Positions 63,480-64,000 of a stretch of 64,000 bases of DNA are shown here, piece after piece. The notes beneath the pieces were generated by a model. It saw nothing but the letters and a program-made list of their open reading frames with translations, had not been told where the DNA came from and ran no database searches. How positions within the stretch are numbered: position 1 is the stretch's first letter; each line of letters begins with the position of its first letter. Location: the NCBI GenBank assembly GCA_030998015.1, contig JARWMV010000236.1:744001-808000 (forward strand), written 5' to 3'. This stretch comes from Ceratorhiza oryzae-sativae. Taxonomy: Eukaryota > Basidiomycota > Agaricomycetes > Cantharellales > Ceratobasidiaceae. The position numbers were made by a program, and so were the translations under genes.

Positions 63480-64000
63480 GGCTTGATACGCCTATGTGAG
63501 TGAAACTTGCCGTGCCTTTCCGATGGAAGTGTGCTGGAGATTATCTTTGATGAGTCGGACAATTTGCCGAGAATACCTCGAGGTTGAGCACTCGCTGATG
63601 GTCTCTCTTGTTCCATTTAGAATACGTGTTTCCGTTTCGAATGTAAATGCATGTCGGATCTCTGCTCGATTGGCTGCCGTGTCATCTATACCTTGTCCCT
63701 AGGATCAGTGTACGTTCGTTCAATGATTTGCTTCTGTGCTATGAGTTGCTTCGTCTGCAAGGGTTCGACGGCATGTGGTGCATACAGGCAAAGGTGGGAA
63801 AAGTCTGGCGGAAGAGGGGCCAGACGTGCTTTTATGCGGATGGACTGTCGGCTCGGCAGCCGCTGGGCGATGTAGTCACACCTGCCCCATGCGGCTGCAC
63901 TGCGGTCGCCGGTGTGGGCCGCCGCTCCGCCAGCACGCGGGGATTTGCATCCGGGGGTTTCCCCATAGCCGGCCAGGTTCTGGTCCATCCTCCTGTTCTT
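63480..64000. other. Terminal region, no supported gene
   Basis: About 520 bases to the window edge. The GC-rich end (63840-64000) carries a minus-strand open frame reaching 63988 that might be the 5' part of a gene outside the window, but no domain is seen. Confidence 0.25.

Overview
The window is nuclear DNA from a filamentous basidiomycete. Genes are compact and lie on both strands. Almost all are split by many short introns (about 45-70 bases, mostly GT-AG), spacers are a few hundred bases, and the proteins are typically fungal (CBM1-linked esterase, GH3 beta-glucosidase, PROPPIN, KCH potassium channel, Lcl2, Orm, DRG1, i-AAA protease). The mixture, including beta-trefoil lectin-like proteins and plant-cell-wall enzymes, suggests an Agaricomycete plant associate of the Rhizoctonia/Ceratobasidium type. 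That placement is inference from protein character only.

Layout: 0-7 kb holds carbohydrate genes on the minus strand (CE16-like acetylesterase with CBM1, GH3 beta-glucosidase, L-rhamnose mutarotase). 7-13.4 kb holds a CCCH zinc-finger/WG-repeat/coiled-coil gene and a single-pass membrane protein. 14-20 kb holds the trifunctional C1-tetrahydrofolate synthase with a probable mitochondrial presequence, followed by a decayed copy of its dehydrogenase/cyclohydrolase half. 20-32 kb holds a many-exon coiled-coil protein, a cyclin-D1-binding-protein-like gene, the mitochondrial i-AAA protease and a multi-pass membrane protein. 32-42 kb holds a four-finger C2H2 factor, two related beta-trefoil/coiled-coil genes on opposite strands, a DFGDFG-motif protein and an LRRG PROPPIN. 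42-49 kb holds Orm, the NAD-dependent methylene-THF dehydrogenase (third folate-type locus), Lcl2 and a cytochrome P450. 49-56 kb holds a KEN-box disordered protein, a KCH channel, DRG1 and a BAG-like protein. 56-64 kb holds an orphan coding-like stretch, a purine-rich tract, a gene with a 56-unit hexamer coding for poly(Glu-Pro), and a Pmp3-type membrane protein with a long charged tail.

Functional links: one-carbon metabolism is served by the trifunctional enzyme and the NAD-dependent dehydrogenase, with the degraded copy between them. The first three enzymes fit use of plant-wall sugars. Several other genes concern membranes and quality control (i-AAA protease, PROPPIN, Orm, KCH, Pmp3), but nothing ties them into one operon-like system.

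Two cautions. First, at least seven reading-frame breaks sit in otherwise convincing exons. Five are explained by one base missing in a short homopolymer, one by a one-base gain, and one by a short unit in a tandem repeat, so consensus errors are the simplest explanation. Second, intron boundaries were assigned by eye. No tRNA, rRNA, CRISPR array or transposon could be supported. I did not find a clearly new multi-gene system. The most unusual single objects are the CCCH/WG-repeat protein, the poly(Glu-Pro) gene and the catalytically altered folate gene copy.
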